Translations under genes and position numbers: made by a program
Origin: Larkinella punicea
GTDB lineage: Bacteria > Bacteroidota > Bacteroidia > Cytophagales > Spirosomataceae
Length of the DNA stretch: 64,000 bases
NCBI RefSeq assembly: GCF_003334855.1
Contig: NZ_QOWE01000015.1
Location: forward strand, 151,159 to 215,158
Direction of reading: 5' to 3'
Shown here: in pieces, positions 9,768 through 18,963 of the stretch
Position numbering within the stretch: position 1 is the stretch's first letter
How the letters are laid out: every line of letters starts with the position of its first letter
The notes under the pieces: generated by a model
Database searches by the model: none
What the model saw: only the letters and a program-made list of their open reading frames with translations
What the model was told of the DNA's origin: nothing

Positions 9768-11435
9768 ATGAGTCAGGAAACGATCATTTTTTCCATGGCG
9801 GGTGTCAGTAAAATTATTCCGCCAAACCGACAAATCCTAAAGAATATCTACCTTTCCTTTTTTTACGGTGCAAAAATTGGCGTTTTAGGCTTGAACGGTT
9901 CCGGTAAATCGACGCTATTGCGCATCATTGCCGGTATTGACAAGAATTTCCAGGGTGACGTTGTGTTTTCTCCGGGCTATTCAGTAGGCATGCTGGAGCA
10001 GGAGCCGAAGCTCGATCCGACCAAAACCGTGAAAGAAGTGGTGGAGGAGGGCGTGCAGGAAACGGTGGATCTGCTGAAAGAATTCGATCAGATTAATGAA
10101 GCGTTCGGCGATCCCGACGCTGATTTTGATAAGTTAATTGCCAGACAGGGCGAGGTGCAGGAGAAACTCGACCACCTGAATGCCTGGGAACTGGATAATC
10201 GGCTCGAAAAAGCCATGGATGCCCTGCGTTGTCCGCCTTCCGATGCGAAAGTGGCGAATTTATCGGGCGGGGAAAAACGCCGGGTGGCACTCTGCCGCCT
10301 GTTGCTCCAACAACCCGATGTCTTGCTGCTGGATGAACCGACCAACCACCTCGACGCCGAATCAGTGCTGTGGCTCGAAGAACACTTGCGCCAGTATGCC
10401 GGAACCGTCATCGCCGTAACGCACGACCGGTATTTTCTGGATAACGTCGCGGGCTGGATTCTGGAGTTGGACCGGGGCGAAGGCATTCCCTGGAAAGGCA
10501 ATTATTCGTCATGGCTCGACCAGAAGCAAACCCGCTTAGCCAAAGAAGAAAAGCAGGAATCGAAGCGCCAAAAGACCTTGCAGCGCGAACTGGAATGGGT
10601 CCGGATGGCGCCCAAAGCCCGTCAGGCCAAGTCGAAAGCGCGGTTGGGTGCCTACGAAAAGCTGCTGAGTGAAGACAACCGCCAGAAAGAAGACAAGCTG
10701 GAAATCTTTATTCCAGCGGGGCCTCGTCTGGGGTCCAAGGTCATTGAAGCGCACGACGTTGCCAAGGCATTCGGTGACCGGTTGCTGTTCGAACACCTTG
10801 ATTTTCAGTTGCCACAAGGCGGTATTGTCGGTATTATTGGCCCGAACGGTGCCGGTAAGACGACCTTGTTTAAACTCATCACCGGAAAAGAACAACCCCA
10901 AAACGGCACGTTCGAAGTGGGCGAAACCGTGAAGTGGGCGTACGTCGATCAGGAACACGACGGACTGGAAAGTGACAAGACGGTTTTTCAGACCATCGCG
11001 GGCGGCAACGAATGGGTAATTCTGGGCGGCAAGCAAGTGAATGCCCGCGCTTACGTCAGCCGATTCAATTTTACGGGTTCCGATCAGGAAAAGAAAATTG
11101 CCAACCTGTCGGGCGGGGAGCGCAACCGCGTTCACCTGGCCATGATGCTGAAGGAAGGTGCCAATCTGCTGCTGCTCGATGAACCGACCAACGACCTGGA
11201 CATCAACACGCTGCGGGCCTTGGAAGAAGGGCTGGAAAACTTCGCCGGTTGCGCCGTCGTCATTTCCCACGACCGCTGGTTTCTCGACCGCGTGGCCACG
11301 CACATTCTGGCGTTTGAAGGCGATTCGCAGGTCTACTGGTTTGAAGGCAATTTCTCCGAATACGAAGAAAACCGAAAAAAACGGCTGGGCGGTGATGCCA
11401 CGCCGAAGCGGATTAAATATAAGAAACTGGTTTAG
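9768..11435 (+). CDS. ettA: Energy-dependent translational throttle protein, ABC-F ATPase
   Basis: Ribosome-binding ABC-F ATPase that gates the first elongation steps according to energy level. From ATG 9768 it has 555 residues, the usual EttA length; an upstream TTG at 9741 would add nine residues with no homology, so I reject it. Two ABC domains: Walker [10 protein letters not shown] (about residues 41-49) and GPNGAGKTT (about 350), signatures LSGGEKRR and LSGGERNR, and LLLDEPTN Walker B in both halves. The linker between them (about residues 240-310, rich in Arg/Lys, with the [20 protein letters not shown] segment) is the P-site tRNA interaction motif. No membrane domains, as expected. Confidence 0.96.
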   Translation: MSQETIIFSMAGVSKIIPPNRQILKNIYLSFFYGAKIGVLGLNGSGKSTLLRIIAGIDKNFQGDVVFSPGYSVGMLEQEPKLDPTKTVKEVVEEGVQETVDLLKEFDQINEAFGDPDADFDKLIARQGEVQEKLDHLNAWELDNRLEKAMDALRCPPSDAKVANLSGGEKRRVALCRLLLQQPDVLLLDEPTNHLDAESVLWLEEHLRQYAGTVIAVTHDRYFLDNVAGWILELDRGEGIPWKGNYSSWLDQKQTRLAKEEKQESKRQKTLQRELEWVRMAPKARQAKSKARLGAYEKLLSEDNRQKEDKLEIFIPAGPRLGSKVIEAHDVAKAFGDRLLFEHLDFQLPQGGIVGIIGPNGAGKTTLFKLITGKEQPQNGTFEVGETVKWAYVDQEHDGLESDKTVFQTIAGGNEWVILGGKQVNARAYVSRFNFTGSDQEKKIANLSGGERNRVHLAMMLKEGANLLLLDEPTNDLDINTLRALEEGLENFAGCAVVISHDRWFLDRVATHILAFEGDSQVYWFEGNFSEYEENRKKRLGGDATPKRIKYKKLV

Positions 11436-11442
11436 GATTGGA

Positions 11443-11473
11443 AACCTGTCAGGTCTTGTAGACCTGACAGGTT
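11443..11473. repeat. Perfect 13-bp palindrome (CCTGACAGGT family)
   Basis: Arms 11443-11455 and 11461-11473 are perfectly complementary, with a 5-base loop. It sits between ettA and the aminotransferase gene, which run the same way, and leaves only 21 bp before the downstream ATG. There is no T-tract, so it is not a classical intrinsic terminator. The core CCTGACAGGT recurs in the palindrome at 12314-12371, which points to a dispersed repeat family. Confidence 0.8.
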
Positions 11474-11494
11474 GAAATTTTGGCATCACTGCAT

Positions 11495-12313
11495 ATGTAC
11501 GGCTATTTCAACGGCTCCATTCTCCCTGTCGAGCAAATCGCTTTCGGCATCACCGACCTCGGCTTGCTGCGCGGCTTCGGGTTGTTCGATTATTTCCGGA
11601 CCTACAACGGACGCCCGTTTCAGTGGGACTGGTATTGGGAGCGTTTCGCGAATTCAGCCACCAAAATGCATTTGCCGGTTCCGATTCAGAAGGATGAAGC
11701 CTACCGGGTGGTGATGGAGTTGGTCGATAAAAGCAGTCTGCCGGACGTTGCTATACGCTTCGTGATGACGGGCGGTTACAGCCCCGACAGCATCAGTGTG
11801 GTCAATCCCAACCTGGTAATGATTACGGAGGAAATCCATCCGACCCCACTCAGCCAGTTTGAAGAGGGTATCAAGGTGATTCTGGACGACTACGTCCGCG
11901 AGATGGCCGAGGTTAAAAGTACGGATTACAAGCGCGTCATTCTGCTCGCCCAGGCCATCCGGTCGGCGCGGGCGTCGGATGTGTTATACCACAAAAACGG
12001 TGAGATAAGCGAACTGAGTCGCAGCAACTTCTTTATTTTCAAAGGCGACCGGCTGATTACACCGAACCGCCACATTCTGCACGGCATCACCCGCCGAACC
12101 GTCATGAACCTGGCGCAGAACGATTTTCAGGTGGAAGAGCGGCCGGTTTTGCTCTCCGATCTCTACGACGCCGACGAAGCCTTTACGACCAGTTCGACCA
12201 AGAAAGTATTGCCCATCGTTCAGATTGGCGAACTGACCATTGCCGACGGAAAACCGGGCAAACGGACGTTATTTTTACTGGAAGAGTTTAATGAATTGGT
12301 GAAGAATTGGTAA
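11495..12313 (+). CDS. Class IV aminotransferase (PLP)
   Basis: PLP-dependent fold-type IV enzyme of 272 residues, the family of branched-chain aminotransferase, D-amino-acid aminotransferase and aminodeoxychorismate lyase. Seen: N-terminal GLLRGFGLFDYFRTYNG (the usual GxxxGxGxFE-like segment), the probable PLP-lysine region STDYKRVILLAQ near residue 150, the EISELSRSNFFIF glutamate motif, and LHGITRRTV. Start chosen at ATG 11495, because a TTG 15 bases upstream adds nothing conserved and would lie on the palindrome edge. In the ELSRSNFF motif, Bacteroidota members of this type are usually annotated only as class IV aminotransferases; the substrate is not decidable here. It converges with the KdsC gene. 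Confidence 0.87.
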   Translation: MYGYFNGSILPVEQIAFGITDLGLLRGFGLFDYFRTYNGRPFQWDWYWERFANSATKMHLPVPIQKDEAYRVVMELVDKSSLPDVAIRFVMTGGYSPDSISVVNPNLVMITEEIHPTPLSQFEEGIKVILDDYVREMAEVKSTDYKRVILLAQAIRSARASDVLYHKNGEISELSRSNFFIFKGDRLITPNRHILHGITRRTVMNLAQNDFQVEERPVLLSDLYDADEAFTTSSTKKVLPIVQIGELTIADGKPGKRTLFLLEEFNELVKNW

Positions 12314-12371
12314 GTCAGGCCGGTTCTGACACCGGTTTTCAAAACCTGACAGGTGTCAGAACCGGCCTGAC
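12314..12371. repeat. 20-bp-stem palindrome between converging genes
   Basis: Arms 12314-12333 and 12352-12371 are perfectly complementary over 20 bases. The 18-base loop contains a smaller palindrome, GGTTTTCAAAACC (12334-12346). The element begins right after the aminotransferase stop codon and ends 7 bp before the KdsC stop codon. It shares CCTGACAGGT with the palindrome at 11443. Likely both a bidirectional terminator and a copy of a dispersed repeat. Confidence 0.82.
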
Positions 12372-12378
12372 GCTCAGC

Positions 12379-12933
12379 TTACCGCTCATTGTGCAGTTTA
12401 AACGGTTCTACATCCGTCAGCCACGACAGCCATTTGCCCTGCGCTTTCATCACTTGCTCGATCACATCACGAACCGCTCCACGGCCACCCGCCACGGGCG
12501 AGATGTAGTCGCAGACCGCTTTGATCTCGTCAGCCGCATCCGCCGGGCAGGTGCTCAGCAACGCGGGACGCGAGAGCACCTGAAAATCCGGAATGTCGTC
12601 ACCCATGTACAACACTTCGGCTTCGTTGATCTGGTCGCGGTTCAAATACCCCAGGTAGGCATAGATTTTCTGCTCCGTGGGGCCGCCCATGAAGATGTCT
12701 TTAATCTTCAAAAATTCCAGTCGCTTCCGAACCCCCACCTGGCTTCCGGCGGAAAGGACAGCCACCCGGTAGCCGGCATTTACCGCCCGCTCGATGGCAT
12801 AACCGTCGCGGATGTTGAACGTCCGGAATTGTTCCCCCGACTCCAGGGCGTTCACACTGCCATCCGTCATGACACCGTCGACGTCGAAAATAAAGGTAGC
12901 TATTTGTCTAAATCGTTCCTGTAAAGCATCCAT
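12379..12933 (-). CDS. kdsC: KDO-8-phosphate phosphatase-like HAD hydrolase
   Basis: HAD-superfamily phosphatase of 184 residues, subfamily IIIA without a cap, as in KdsC, which removes phosphate from 3-deoxy-D-manno-octulosonate-8-phosphate for lipopolysaccharide synthesis. Motif I is FDVDGVMTDG (nucleophile and acid Asp); the mid-section RDGYAIERAVNAGYRVAVLSAG gives motif II (Ser); the Lys of GGPTEQKIYAYL fits motif III; YMGDDIPDF is motif IV. SPVAGGRGAVRDV near the C-terminus is typical of KdsC. No other KDO gene is adjacent. The phosphatase class is firm; the exact substrate rests on similarity. Confidence 0.87.
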   Translation of the reverse strand: MDALQERFRQIATFIFDVDGVMTDGSVNALESGEQFRTFNIRDGYAIERAVNAGYRVAVLSAGSQVGVRKRLEFLKIKDIFMGGPTEQKIYAYLGYLNRDQINEAEVLYMGDDIPDFQVLSRPALLSTCPADAADEIKAVCDYISPVAGGRGAVRDVIEQVMKAQGKWLSWLTDVEPFKLHNER

Positions 12934-13066
12934 ACTGATACGGTTAATGAGACTACTGATGGGAACACGGATTAAACGGACGAAAGTACGCGTTCAATCG
13001 GTTTAATTTCCATTTACTCCGATTTTCTTATAGTTTCGGGAATGCCAATGAATGCAGATAATTTGA

Positions 13067-14278
13067 ATGGATTTCAGTAAACTGGCGGCTCAGTACCAGG
13101 AAAGCCTTTTCCGAACGATCATTCCTTTTTGGACCAAACACAGCCGCGATACCCTCTGCGGTGGGTATTTTAATGCGCTTACCGATCAGGGGGAAGCCTT
13201 CGATACCGACAAAGTCATCAAACTTCAGGCGCAACAAATCTGGGCCTTTGCTTTTTTATACAACCAGGTCGATGCCATTCCGTTGTGGCTCGATCTGGCC
13301 CGACACGGTGCTGATTTTTTGCTGAATCACGGGCAGCACGAAAACCGCTGGCTGGGCGTGGTCGATCGGCGGGGGCGGGCGGTGACACCAGCCACGACTA
13401 TTGAACCGGATTGCTCGGCAGCGATGGCATTTGCCCAATTGTATACGGCAACCAACGACGCGAAATTTGCAGACATCGCCCGGCAAACCATGCTCTCCGT
13501 GATCACCCATCGTCTGGAGCAACGGGAGCAATGGGAAATCAAACTGGGCGGTTTTCGGGAATTTAAACACCTCGGCGAACCGATGCTGCTTCTGAAAGCC
13601 TTGCTGGAAACCCGTTCGTTGCTGGATACGGATTTGTATAAACAGGCGTATGAAGCGGTTTTGAGCGAAATTCAAAACGAGTTTTTTGACAAACGCATCA
13701 CGGTTTTGCGGGAGCAGGTGTTGCCGGGCGGTTCCTTTTGCGACAGCACAGCCGGACGGCGACTCCACGGCGGTTATGGCTTCGAAACCGCAAATTACCT
13801 GCTGGATGCCGCTGATCTGACTGGTAACCGGCGACTGGCCCAGCAAGCCGTTCAGATGGCGCTTCATCTGGCTGATATTTGCTGGGATGAACCGGCCGGC
13901 GGTTTTTTTCAGTATGCCGATTTGAAAGAACGACCGAGTGTATACAGTGAATGGGACCGGAAACTGTGGTGGATTCATTCCGAAGCCCTGTCGGTTTTTT
14001 CGAGAGGCTACGTCCGTACCCGGCAAAATGATTGCCTCAAGTGGTTTCGAAAGGTACACGACTATGCCTGGCTACACTTTCCGGACAAGGTAAACAAGGA
14101 ATGGTTCGGCGTTCTTGATCGAAAAGGGGAGCCGGTGTCGACGTTGAAAGCCACGCCCGAAAAAGGGTGTTACCACCTCATCAAAGGCTTGTACGAAACC
14201 TGGCGGGCTCTGGAACAAAGTGCCGCCATTTCGGACAAACCCCGCATGGAAACCCGGCTGGGTCGCCCATTGATCTAA
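13067..14278 (+). CDS. AGE-family epimerase/isomerase homologue, one catalytic His replaced
   Basis: An (alpha/alpha)6-barrel protein of 403 residues in the N-acylglucosamine 2-epimerase / cellobiose 2-epimerase family. The family marks are visible: CGGYFNALTDQGE near residue 31, the EFKHLGEPMLLLKALLE helix, WWIHSEALSVFSRGY (about 301-315) and the C-terminal GCYHLIKGLYE, where His370 fits the second catalytic His. At the place of the first catalytic His (family pattern G-H-x-I-E) the protein reads GGYGFE, with Tyr237. A His lies three residues earlier (His234), so another alignment is possible. It could be an altered or inactive epimerase. Divergent from kdsC; no sugar operon around it. Confidence 0.83.
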   Translation: MDFSKLAAQYQESLFRTIIPFWTKHSRDTLCGGYFNALTDQGEAFDTDKVIKLQAQQIWAFAFLYNQVDAIPLWLDLARHGADFLLNHGQHENRWLGVVDRRGRAVTPATTIEPDCSAAMAFAQLYTATNDAKFADIARQTMLSVITHRLEQREQWEIKLGGFREFKHLGEPMLLLKALLETRSLLDTDLYKQAYEAVLSEIQNEFFDKRITVLREQVLPGGSFCDSTAGRRLHGGYGFETANYLLDAADLTGNRRLAQQAVQMALHLADICWDEPAGGFFQYADLKERPSVYSEWDRKLWWIHSEALSVFSRGYVRTRQNDCLKWFRKVHDYAWLHFPDKVNKEWFGVLDRKGEPVSTLKATPEKGCYHLIKGLYETWRALEQSAAISDKPRMETRLGRPLI

Positions 14279-14285
14279 GTCAGTT

Positions 14286-15080
14286 TTAACGCCGGGTTTG
14301 AATCCCATCCGACAACATTCGGTACAGTTGCAACAGCTCCGGTCTGTCCGATAAATAAGCCCGATGCAGGCTCAGCGTATTCACATCACCGCGCCGGGCC
14401 GGGCCGGTTTGCACCTCGGCCGGATGCCGGGCATCGAGTGCTTTCTGAACGGTTTCTTCAATCAGCGGTTTCAATAAATCAAACTCCAGGTTCTCGGAAT
14501 CGGTCAGGTCTTTGGCAATGCCGAAGAGGTAATTGGTAAAATTACAGGCAAACACCGCGGCTATGTGCAGCACCTTTCGCTCGTGCGAATTGACCAGATA
14601 AACAATCTGGCTCAGCTCCTGCCCCAGCGCAATGAGCTGCTTTTCTGTAGCCTGATCGCTGGCTTCAATGCAGAGCGGAATGGTTTCAAATGGCAGGGGG
14701 TTGATGCCTTTACTAAACGTTTGAAGCGGGTAAAAAACACCCGTCCGAACCGGTACGTCGCTGTAAATGTCCATCAATTGGCGCAGACTTTCCAGCGATT
14801 TGCTGCCAGACGTGTGAACCACCAGCGCTTTTTCGGGCAACACCAACTGGGCGGTCACTTCTTCCATAGCATCGTCCGGAATGGCCAGAATAAACAGTTC
14901 GGACTCACTTTCGGCAAAGTTCAAATCAGGATTTAACCGGGCGTCATACAGCATCGAAATGAGTCGCCGGGCATTTTTTTCGTCGCGGCTATAAACCTCA
15001 CAAATAACATTACCGGCATTTTCGAATGCCATTGCCAAATGCCAGGCCAAATTTCCGGCACCAATAAAGGAGAGCTTCAT
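14286..15080 (-). CDS. Rossmann-fold and DUF2520 domain protein
   Basis: 264 residues with an N-terminal NAD(P)-binding domain (MKLSFIGAGNLAWHLAMAFE, glycine-rich loop GAGNLA) resembling pyrroline-5-carboxylate reductase, and a C-terminal DUF2520 helical domain (about residues 130-260; NSHERKVLHIAAVFACNF and ARRGDVNTL are typical). The substrate is unknown; members are conserved in Bacteroidota and annotated as putative dehydrogenases. It converges with the AGE gene, the stops being 7 bp apart, so the two transcripts must share a very short terminator or overlap. Confidence 0.9.
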   Translation of the reverse strand: MKLSFIGAGNLAWHLAMAFENAGNVICEVYSRDEKNARRLISMLYDARLNPDLNFAESESELFILAIPDDAMEEVTAQLVLPEKALVVHTSGSKSLESLRQLMDIYSDVPVRTGVFYPLQTFSKGINPLPFETIPLCIEASDQATEKQLIALGQELSQIVYLVNSHERKVLHIAAVFACNFTNYLFGIAKDLTDSENLEFDLLKPLIEETVQKALDARHPAEVQTGPARRGDVNTLSLHRAYLSDRPELLQLYRMLSDGIQTRR

Positions 15081-15282
15081 CCAATCCGTTCGGTTTTAAG
15101 TATACCAATCTAAAAAAACAGTAACCATCTCATTATCAGTTAACAGTGTTAGATAGTAAGACTTTACCAATCCCGCCATTAACCTTCATTTTAAATACAA
15201 GGAGGGCAATGGACTCTAATGAAATACAGAAAATTCAATTAACCTAACGCCGTTAGATGCACACACAAATATAATAAACACA

Positions 15283-15326
15283 AAAGAACACCCCGATCAA
15301 GTGGTTTTCTGATCGGGGTGTTCTTT
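15283..15326 (-). terminator. Intrinsic terminator of the sugar locus
   Basis: A perfect 17-bp stem (15283-15299 with 15310-15326) and a 10-base loop, followed on the minus strand by TTGTGTTTATTATA. It closes the locus that ends with the oxidoreductase gene. The rest of the 277-bp interval 15081-15357 shows nothing else I can identify. Confidence 0.85.
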
Positions 15327-15357
15327 CATTTCCCGAATGACTTCAGGCGATGCCGCT

Positions 15358-16707
15358 TTACACTTTCGGCTCCCAGCCCTTTTCGTAATCGCGGCTCCAG
15401 AGTTTTTGGGCCTCTTTATCCCCAATAATGTGGCCGTTTTTGGGGTCAATTTTCAGATCCCGGCCCACGCGCCAGGCGATGTTGCCCAACTGCATCGCCA
15501 CTACACTTTTATACCCCAGTTCGACATCGCAGTTCGGACGGCGGTTGTTCTTGATCGCGTCCAGAAAATCGGCAACGTGGAGATTGTCCATGCCCAGACT
15601 GGGGCTGGCCGTGTTGCGTCCCTGCACATCGCCTTCGCCATCACCGACAGATTTGATCTCCTTCACAAGCTTGCCGTCCAGATCATAGACTTTGTAACTA
15701 TCCCCACCGGTGTCTAGACTGCCGTTTTCGCCGTAGAAAATAATGCCGCGATCCAGTCCTTCGATTTTCCGGCCGTTCGAGCTTCGGGATTCCCACATCA
15801 GCGATACGCGACCGGGATAATCCATCGTAATAACCTGCGTATCGGGTGTTTCCCAATCATCCTTGAATTCGTAGCGACCACCCACGGAGGTGACGCGCGT
15901 CGGAAAATCGACGTTCAATCCCCAGCGGGCCACATCGACCTCGTGGGTGCCGTTGTTCAGTGCTTCGCCGGTTCCCCAGTGCCAGAACCAGTGCCAGTCA
16001 TAGTGAATCAGTCCTTCCTTGTAGGGCATCCGCGGGGCTGGCCCTTGCCACAGTTCATAATCCAACCAGGACGGAACCGTGCCCGGTTTCAAAACCGTGG
16101 CTTTGCGCTTGTTTGTGTACCAGGCTTTCGCCAGATACACGCGTCCGATAATCCCTTTGTGCAACTGCTGAATCCCTTCCGTCAAAACCGGTGCCGACCG
16201 CCGTTGGGCGCCCATCTGCACCACTTTGCTGTACTTGCGGGCGGCTGCAATCGCCAGCTCGCCTTCGTGCGGATTGTGGCTGAGCGGTTTTTCAACGTAT
16301 ACGTGCTTGCCGGCCTGACAACCCATGATCGTCAGCGGAGCATGCCAATGGTCAGGTGTGGCAATGTAAATCGCATCGATCGATTTGTCCTCCATCACTT
16401 TCCGGCAGTCTTTTTCGGATTTGGGATTTGCCGTCGATTTGACCTTTTTGATGGTAGCGATGGCCTTCGGAATGGTGCGTTCGTCCACATCACAAACCGT
16501 GGCCACTTCGGCGTTTTTCTGTCCGGCAATGGTGCCGCCCATGCTGTTTCCCCGGCTGTTGACGCCAATCGTAGCCACCCGAACCAGCTCGTTGGCCCCG
16601 ATGATGCGGTTATAGCTTTTGGCACTGAATCCGAAAGCCGTTCCGCCGACGGCCAGGCTGGCCGAACCGGCGGCTATTTTCTTGATAAACTCGCGTCTTT
16701 TTTCCAT
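15358..16707 (-). CDS. Tat-exported Gfo/Idh/MocA family oxidoreductase
   Basis: NAD(P)-dependent sugar oxidoreductase, 449 residues. N-terminal KRREFIKK followed by a hydrophobic Ala/Gly stretch is a twin-arginine export signal, so it should act, with bound cofactor, in the periplasm. The Rossmann domain follows (VRVATIGVNSRGNS near 45), then the VEKPLSHNP motif with the catalytic-region Lys (about 155) and NNGTHEVDVARWGL, the DxxxH-like motif reversed in context of this family. It is the last gene of the locus, 9 bp behind the DUF1080 gene. Family and export are firm; oxidation of C3 of a glycoside is inference from the DUF1080 neighbour and from characterised relatives. Confidence 0.9.
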   Translation of the reverse strand: MEKRREFIKKIAAGSASLAVGGTAFGFSAKSYNRIIGANELVRVATIGVNSRGNSMGGTIAGQKNAEVATVCDVDERTIPKAIATIKKVKSTANPKSEKDCRKVMEDKSIDAIYIATPDHWHAPLTIMGCQAGKHVYVEKPLSHNPHEGELAIAAARKYSKVVQMGAQRRSAPVLTEGIQQLHKGIIGRVYLAKAWYTNKRKATVLKPGTVPSWLDYELWQGPAPRMPYKEGLIHYDWHWFWHWGTGEALNNGTHEVDVARWGLNVDFPTRVTSVGGRYEFKDDWETPDTQVITMDYPGRVSLMWESRSSNGRKIEGLDRGIIFYGENGSLDTGGDSYKVYDLDGKLVKEIKSVGDGEGDVQGRNTASPSLGMDNLHVADFLDAIKNNRRPNCDVELGYKSVVAMQLGNIAWRVGRDLKIDPKNGHIIGDKEAQKLWSRDYEKGWEPKV

Positions 16708-16716
16708 ACGAAGACC

Positions 16717-17424
16717 TTATAACTCTTTGATTTTGATATTTTTAAACGAAACCTCACCGCCATGTTCCTGCAACAGAATATGGCCTTTTTCAACCGTTCC
16801 AAAGGCGGGTTCGGCTTTGTTGAACTTACTCAGCGCAACCGCATCCGTGAACGCCTGACTGCCGCGCGTAAATTCCAGAATCTTCACGCCATTCAGCCAG
16901 TGTTCCACTTTTCTGTCTTTGGAAACGATCCGCACGGTATTCCACTGACCCGGTTCGCGGGTCTTTTTCAGGGCCGCATTGGGCGGTATCACATCGTAAA
17001 ACGAACCCGTCAGGTGGTTTTCCTTCTTGTTGTCTTCCGCCAGTTTATCATCCAGAAGCTGGTATTCCATGCCCAGATTGCCGCCTTTATCGTATTTCGT
17101 GTAAAAATACTTGACGCCACTATTGCCAGTCGGTTCGATATTGTAATCGAACCTCAGATCAAAATCCGAATACTGGTTTTCGCTGACAATATCCCCGCCT
17201 TTACCGCCTTTTTTGGCCGTGAATGTACCGTCTTTGATTTCCCAACCCGCCGGAACCGGATTTCCCGAAGGGGTTTTCCAGCCCGCCGAACTCGTGCCGT
17301 CGAACAGCAAAACCCAACCTTCTTTTTTCTCTTTCGCAGTCAAGGTATTGGCTTTCTGCGCAAAAACCGCCGTTGGCACCGCTATCAGGCACACTAAAAG
17401 CAATCGTATGGTTTGAACTTTCAT
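16717..17424 (-). CDS. DUF1080 (3-keto-disaccharide hydrolase-type) secreted protein
   Basis: 235 residues with a signal peptide ending AVFAQ and a single jelly-roll DUF1080 domain: EGWVLLFDGTSSAGWK, NQYSDFDLRFDYNI, PTGNSGVKYFYTK, MEYQLLDD, WNTVRIV and VEHWLNGVKILEF are standard blocks in order. DUF1080 (PF06439) is named a 3-keto-disaccharide hydrolase domain, cleaving glycosides already oxidised at C3. It starts 4 bp downstream of the susD stop and runs into the oxidoreductase gene, so the pair is an operon unit. The family call is firm; activity and substrate are inference. Confidence 0.9.
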   Translation of the reverse strand: MKVQTIRLLLVCLIAVPTAVFAQKANTLTAKEKKEGWVLLFDGTSSAGWKTPSGNPVPAGWEIKDGTFTAKKGGKGGDIVSENQYSDFDLRFDYNIEPTGNSGVKYFYTKYDKGGNLGMEYQLLDDKLAEDNKKENHLTGSFYDVIPPNAALKKTREPGQWNTVRIVSKDRKVEHWLNGVKILEFTRGSQAFTDAVALSKFNKAEPAFGTVEKGHILLQEHGGEVSFKNIKIKEL

Positions 17425-17428
17425 GAGG

Positions 17429-18937
17429 TTAATAGCCGGGGTTTTGCTTGATTTTATCCGGATTCGATTGAATAACCGACAACGGAATCGGAAACAGCAG
17501 CATGTTGTCGCTCCAGGAAGCCGGGTTGAATCCGTTCTGTTCTTTTTGCTCCTGCGACATCACGATTTTGGCCCGTTCCGTTCTGACCAGATCGAACCAC
17601 CGGTGATTCTCGAAGGCTAACTCGACCCGACGCTCTTTTTCGATCGCCAGCAAGAACGCTTCACTGGAGGTAAAAGGCGGATAATCAGCCAGTATACTTG
17701 CCGAACCGCCGGTGCTGTTCCGGGCGCGCTGGCGGATTTTGTTGAGGTAAACGAGGGCGGTTTCGGGCTGCTTGCCCTGCCGAACGAGCGCTTCAGCGTA
17801 GAGCAAATACACGTCGGCCAGCCGCAGTTCGATCCAGTTGTTATCGTTATCGGAGCCCGCAAACGAGACGTCGTAATATTTCCGGACGTATTTTTCGTTC
17901 ACCGTGTTGCCACCCGGCACCGCCACGTAGTTATCGCTCATGGATATGGTTTTCCGCGGATCACCGGTTTCGTAAGCTGCCGACATCGATGGCGTTGGCG
18001 CATTAAAACCGCTTTTGTCGCCGATCAGAACCACTTCCCGGTTCGAAAACCGGGGCGCAAAATCATTATTCCAGGGGCTTCCCGTCGTGGTTCCGCCTTT
18101 TTTGTACTGAATCTCGAACAACGATTCGGCACTGTTTTCATTCTTCACATCGAACAGCGCCTTGTAATCCGAAACCAGCGAATAGGTCGGAATGCTGATC
18201 ACTTCCAGCGCTTTGGCTTCCGCCAGGGCGTAATGCGATGCGCCTTTTTTCAGAGGATAACCGGCCATGGTCATATACACTTTCGCCAGCAGCCCTTTCG
18301 CTCCACCCACCGTGACGCGTCCTTTATCGACGGCTGCGTACGAAACCGGCAGATTCGCTTCGGCGAACTTCAGATCCTCCACGATAAAGTCATACATTTC
18401 CTGCGTCGACGTGCGCCCGACGGCGTAGGCTTCCGAGACGGACAACTGCTTGTCGACTTTCGGCACATCGCCGTAAACGCGAACCAGCCAGAAATACATC
18501 AGCGCCCGAACGAATTTGGCCTCCGCCTTATACTGTTCTTTCAGTTTTGGATCTTTGAACGGCACGGCGTCGATTTTATCCAGCACGATGTTGCACCGCA
18601 GAATAGTGTTGTAGACGTTGTTCCAGAAATTCAGAACAAACGTATTGTCGGACAACATCACATCCCCGAAATTGTCGATGGACGTCATGTTTTTGGAGTC
18701 GCCCGGCACCCAGGAAAAGGTGGTGTTGTCCGAACGAACCTCGCCCATGTAGATAAAAAGCTGGTTGTAGACATTCCGCAGCGACGCATAAGGCGACATA
18801 ACCGCCTGATTCATATCCTGTTCAGTTTTGTAGAATACGCCCGCGTTCATGTCCGAAATGGGCTGGAGGTCGATAAACTCCTCCTTGCAGGAGAAAGAAA
18901 CCGCAATGAGCAGGACAAGTATGAGAATTCGTTTCAT
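17429..18937 (-). CDS. SusD/RagB-type surface glycan-binding lipoprotein
   Basis: 502-residue lipoprotein that caps the SusC barrel and binds the imported nutrient. The signal peptide ends in a lipobox (VSFSC, Cys at about residue 17) and the mature N-terminus reads KEEFIDLQP, typical of the family. TPR-like helices with the conserved FWNNVYNTILRCNIVLDKI and AEAKFVRALMYFWLVRVYGDVP segments lie at about 100-170, and the C-terminal ELRLADVYLLYAEALVRQG and ERRVELAFENHRWFDLVR blocks are classic SusD. It lies 26 bp downstream of susC. Confidence 0.96.
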   Translation of the reverse strand: MKRILILVLLIAVSFSCKEEFIDLQPISDMNAGVFYKTEQDMNQAVMSPYASLRNVYNQLFIYMGEVRSDNTTFSWVPGDSKNMTSIDNFGDVMLSDNTFVLNFWNNVYNTILRCNIVLDKIDAVPFKDPKLKEQYKAEAKFVRALMYFWLVRVYGDVPKVDKQLSVSEAYAVGRTSTQEMYDFIVEDLKFAEANLPVSYAAVDKGRVTVGGAKGLLAKVYMTMAGYPLKKGASHYALAEAKALEVISIPTYSLVSDYKALFDVKNENSAESLFEIQYKKGGTTTGSPWNNDFAPRFSNREVVLIGDKSGFNAPTPSMSAAYETGDPRKTISMSDNYVAVPGGNTVNEKYVRKYYDVSFAGSDNDNNWIELRLADVYLLYAEALVRQGKQPETALVYLNKIRQRARNSTGGSASILADYPPFTSSEAFLLAIEKERRVELAFENHRWFDLVRTERAKIVMSQEQKEQNGFNPASWSDNMLLFPIPLSVIQSNPDKIKQNPGY

Positions 18938-18963
18938 GTTCCAGAAGTTTGACGATCAGGTAA

